From assembly GCA_002407725.1 (NCBI GenBank), contig DHOD01000022.1, positions 9,442-15,977 of the forward strand: 6,536 bases of DNA, given 5' to 3'. This DNA is from Christensenella sp. UBA5399 (lineage in GTDB: Bacteria; Bacillota; Clostridia; Christensenellales; Christensenellaceae). Shown here one piece after another: positions 5,309 to 6,536 of this stretch (positions within the stretch are counted from its first letter, which is position 1; the number at the start of each line of letters is the position of its first letter). The notes under the pieces are model-generated. The model saw nothing but the letters and a program-made list of their open reading frames with translations, searched no databases and had not been told where the DNA came from. A program made the position numbers and the translations under genes.

Positions 5309-5355
5309 TGCCACCGCAAAAATGTTGTTGCATTTTGCACCGCATTTTTGTGGCA
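5309..5355 (-). promoter_or_regulatory. Leader stem-loop next to the oxidoreductase ribosome binding site
   Basis: On the minus strand TGCCAC (5350-5355) pairs with GTGGCA (5309-5314), and AAAAATG (5343-5349) with CATTTTT (5318-5324): 13 bp with one 3-nt GCG bulge and an 18-nt loop containing TGCAAAATGCA. The stem ends 5 nt before AAGGAGG, so it could affect ribosome access. It overlaps the first 26-bp repeat, so it may alternatively be a DNA-binding site. Confidence 0.5.
5322..5347 (-). repeat. 26-bp direct repeat, copy 1 (near oxidoreductase start)
   Basis: Minus-strand sequence begins AAATGCGGTG and continues CAAAATGCAACAACAT. It matches copy 2 (5406-5431) at 22 of 26 positions with no gaps. 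The copies start exactly 84 bp apart, eight turns of B-DNA. Copy 1 contains TGCA-N3-TGCA. Confidence 0.7.
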
Positions 5356-5405
5356 ACAGAAAATCACTTTTAACCTTTTCCGTTGATATATGGGCTTCAC
5401 CAAAT

Positions 5406-5431
5406 ATATTGTAGCAATTTACACCGCATTT
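5406..5431 (-). repeat. 26-bp direct repeat, copy 2
   Basis: Minus-strand sequence begins AAATGCGGTG and continues TAAATTGCTACAATAT, differing from copy 1 at 4 positions (11, 15, 19, 24). It is flanked by GTAG and CTAC 4-bp arms (5411-5414, 5434-5437). TACAAT within it resembles a -10 box, but no -35 box is positioned for it. Confidence 0.7.
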
Positions 5432-5457
5432 ATCTACTTTTTTATATTGTCTCCCAC

Positions 5458-5514
5458 AAAAAAATCCCCTGCCCGGCTTGGCCCCTGGCATAGGGGCCGC
5501 AACCGGCTGGGGAT
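5458..5514 (-). terminator. Strong intrinsic terminator of the surface-protein gene
   Basis: On the minus strand ATCCCC (5509-5514) pairs with GGGGAT (5464-5469). A middle GCCGG/CCGGGC part pairs with one bulge, and GGCCCC/GGGGCC (5493-5498/5480-5485) closes a 7-nt loop; seven T residues follow (5458-5464). It begins 18 nt after the surface-protein stop codon. Confidence 0.9.
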
Positions 5515-5532
5515 CTTTGTATCGTCCGCGTC

Positions 5533-6534
5533 TTATCGGGATGCCCGGCGGTGCTTGCGCAGCATCCACACAACCGCAATTGCCGCAGCGCCCGCTATCA
5601 ACGCGAGCACATACGGCCAAATCGGCGTTTCGTCACCCGTTTTTGAATTTGTGCCTTTGGCCTGCTCTCCCTGCACCGCAACTGCCGTCCCTCCGCCGGT
5701 GGTCTCCTGCGACACCGCGCCGGGGCTGTCTGCAGCTATTTTCTCCGGCGTCTCATCCACAAAGACAATGCCCGTATACGTCGCCGGGTCCGCTTTGCTG
5801 TTCAACGCCACCGCGACCGGCAACGCGCGTTCTTCCACCGGAATGTACCCGCCCGGCGGCGTGATCTGCGCAACAATATATTCACCGGCAAACAGCCCTT
5901 CAAACATAAATTCTCCATTGGGCCCCGTGTACATCATCAGACCGTCCAGCACATTGTCTTCCGTAAAATCTGTCGTGCCCGCAGGGAATACGCCAACCAG
6001 CGCATTGGGCAGCCTTTCCCCTTCGCTGTTTCGCACATACCCGCTGATCGTGTACTGCATCGGATCGATCAGGAACACTGCCTGGTCGTACGTTCCTCCG
6101 CCGTTTGTCAGGTACATCAACCCCTCGGACAATACCGAGAATTGATGCTTCCTCGCACTTGCCGTCGCCTTGTCAACGTCCGGATGATATTCGTCAGGCA
6201 GCACATCGAGCATAAAGTAATAGTTGCCGTACATCAGCATATCATTCAACAGAAAGGCCCTTTCCCTTACAGGGCAGACCGCATTGCACGGATTGTTCCC
6301 GTTTGCATCCACATTGCTGAGGCGGTAGACGCCGTTGGAATCCTCTACCAGGTATGCGACATGCGCATCTGTATCTCCGCAATACACCTTGAACATCGCC
6401 CCGCTAAGCCGCAGTCCTTCCCGCAAGGCGTCCTCCAGGCGCAGGGTAACATCAGACCGCTGGTACTTGTTGGTGAACGTCTTTGTCCCGTTGTTGGACA
6501 GATACACGTCTTCCTCTGTCTTGATGCTGAATGC
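5533..6534 (-). CDS. Wall-anchored SpaA/Cna-B-type surface protein, C-terminal part
   Basis: The frame is open to the window edge, so the N-terminus and any signal peptide lie outside; GTG 6507 lies inside the frame with no ribosome binding site and is not a start. In the visible 333 residues, the first part contains an LSGAMFKVY strand and YRLSNVDANGN, the look of a SpaA-like prealbumin-fold domain, with three cysteines (CGDTD, NPCNAVC). A second Cna-B/carboxypeptidase-regulatory-like domain starts at ISGYVRNSEGERLPNA and includes GPNGEFMFEGLFAGEYIV and a PPGGYIP turn. A Gly/Ser/Thr-rich linker follows. The end is a sorting signal: NSKTGDE, hydrophobic helix (PIWPYVLALIAGAAAIAVVW) and RKHRRASR tail. 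It is presumably exported, cut by a sortase after Thr and linked to peptidoglycan or a pilus, acting in adhesion or as a pilin-like subunit. NSKTG instead of LPxTG is unusual. Own terminator at 5458-5514. Confidence 0.88.
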   Translation of the reverse strand, partial: AFSIKTEEDVYLSNNGTKTFTNKYQRSDVTLRLEDALREGLRLSGAMFKVYCGDTDAHVAYLVEDSNGVYRLSNVDANGNNPCNAVCPVRERAFLLNDMLMYGNYYFMLDVLPDEYHPDVDKATASARKHQFSVLSEGLMYLTNGGGTYDQAVFLIDPMQYTISGYVRNSEGERLPNALVGVFPAGTTDFTEDNVLDGLMMYTGPNGEFMFEGLFAGEYIVAQITPPGGYIPVEERALPVAVALNSKADPATYTGIVFVDETPEKIAADSPGAVSQETTGGGTAVAVQGEQAKGTNSKTGDETPIWPYVLALIAGAAAIAVVWMLRKHRRASR

Positions 6535-6536
6535 GT

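Noticed and set aside
5290..5457. A sigma-A promoter for the oxidoreductase gene
   Set aside because: Several -10-like boxes (TACAAT, TATAAA) occur on the minus strand, but none has an acceptable -35 box at 16-18 nt.
5303..5620. Minus-strand open frame with a repeated K-C-G-x-x-C-x-N-I-F peptide
   Set aside because: The peptide repeat is only the translation of the two 26-bp DNA repeats. The frame runs through the strong terminator and the end of the surface-protein gene, and has no ribosome binding site.
5390..6145. 251-codon plus-strand open frame opposite the surface-protein gene
   Set aside because: Antisense to a gene with clear Cna-B and sorting-signal features; no start context and no family resemblance.

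Overview
The window looks like accessory carbohydrate-metabolism DNA from a Gram-positive member of the Bacillota, probably a clostridial-type gut or anaerobic lineage. The reasons are strong AGGAGG-type ribosome binding sites, TTG and GTG start codons used alongside ATG, AT-rich intergenic regions against coding DNA of roughly balanced base composition, intrinsic terminators with long T tracts, and a surface protein with a sortase-type C-terminus. I cannot name a genus from sequence alone.

Layout from left to right. (1) Positions 3-497, plus strand: the 3' part of a class II (zinc) ketose-bisphosphate aldolase. (2) Positions 504-2879, minus strand: a compact three-gene operon read right to left, LacI-family regulator, then a short-chain dehydrogenase/reductase (SDR), then an atypical RpiB/LacA/LacB-family isomerase, with gaps of 28 and 35 nt. 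(3) Positions 2880-3199: a divergent control region. It holds a near-consensus promoter for the operon, an inverted repeat suited to a dimeric repressor, a weaker rightward promoter, and a GC-rich leader that can be drawn as a three-way junction. (4) Positions 3200-4237, plus strand: a 345-residue transaldolase-family protein. (5) Positions 4264-4298: a hairpin that can terminate transcription in both directions. (6) Positions 4309-5289, minus strand: a Gfo/Idh/MocA-family oxidoreductase, GTG start, with a hairpin next to its ribosome binding site and two 26-bp direct repeats upstream. (7) Positions 5458-5514: a strong minus-strand terminator. (8) Positions 5533-6534, minus strand: the C-terminal part of a wall-anchored SpaA/Cna-B-type surface protein.

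How the genes may work together (inference): the LacI-type protein probably controls its own operon and perhaps the divergent transaldolase. An NAD(P) dehydrogenase, an aldose-ketose isomerase, a transaldolase or aldolase-like enzyme, a Gfo/Idh/MocA oxidoreductase and a class II aldolase together suggest a catabolic route for an uncommon sugar, polyol or sugar acid. No kinase or transporter lies in the window. Two of the enzymes depart from the textbook active sites of their families: the isomerase lacks the ring-opening histidine and the usual phosphate-binding arginines, and the transaldolase has Gln where classical transaldolases have Glu. The substrate is therefore not predictable by homology. 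The surface-protein gene is a separate unit. I saw no tRNA, rRNA, CRISPR array or insertion sequence.
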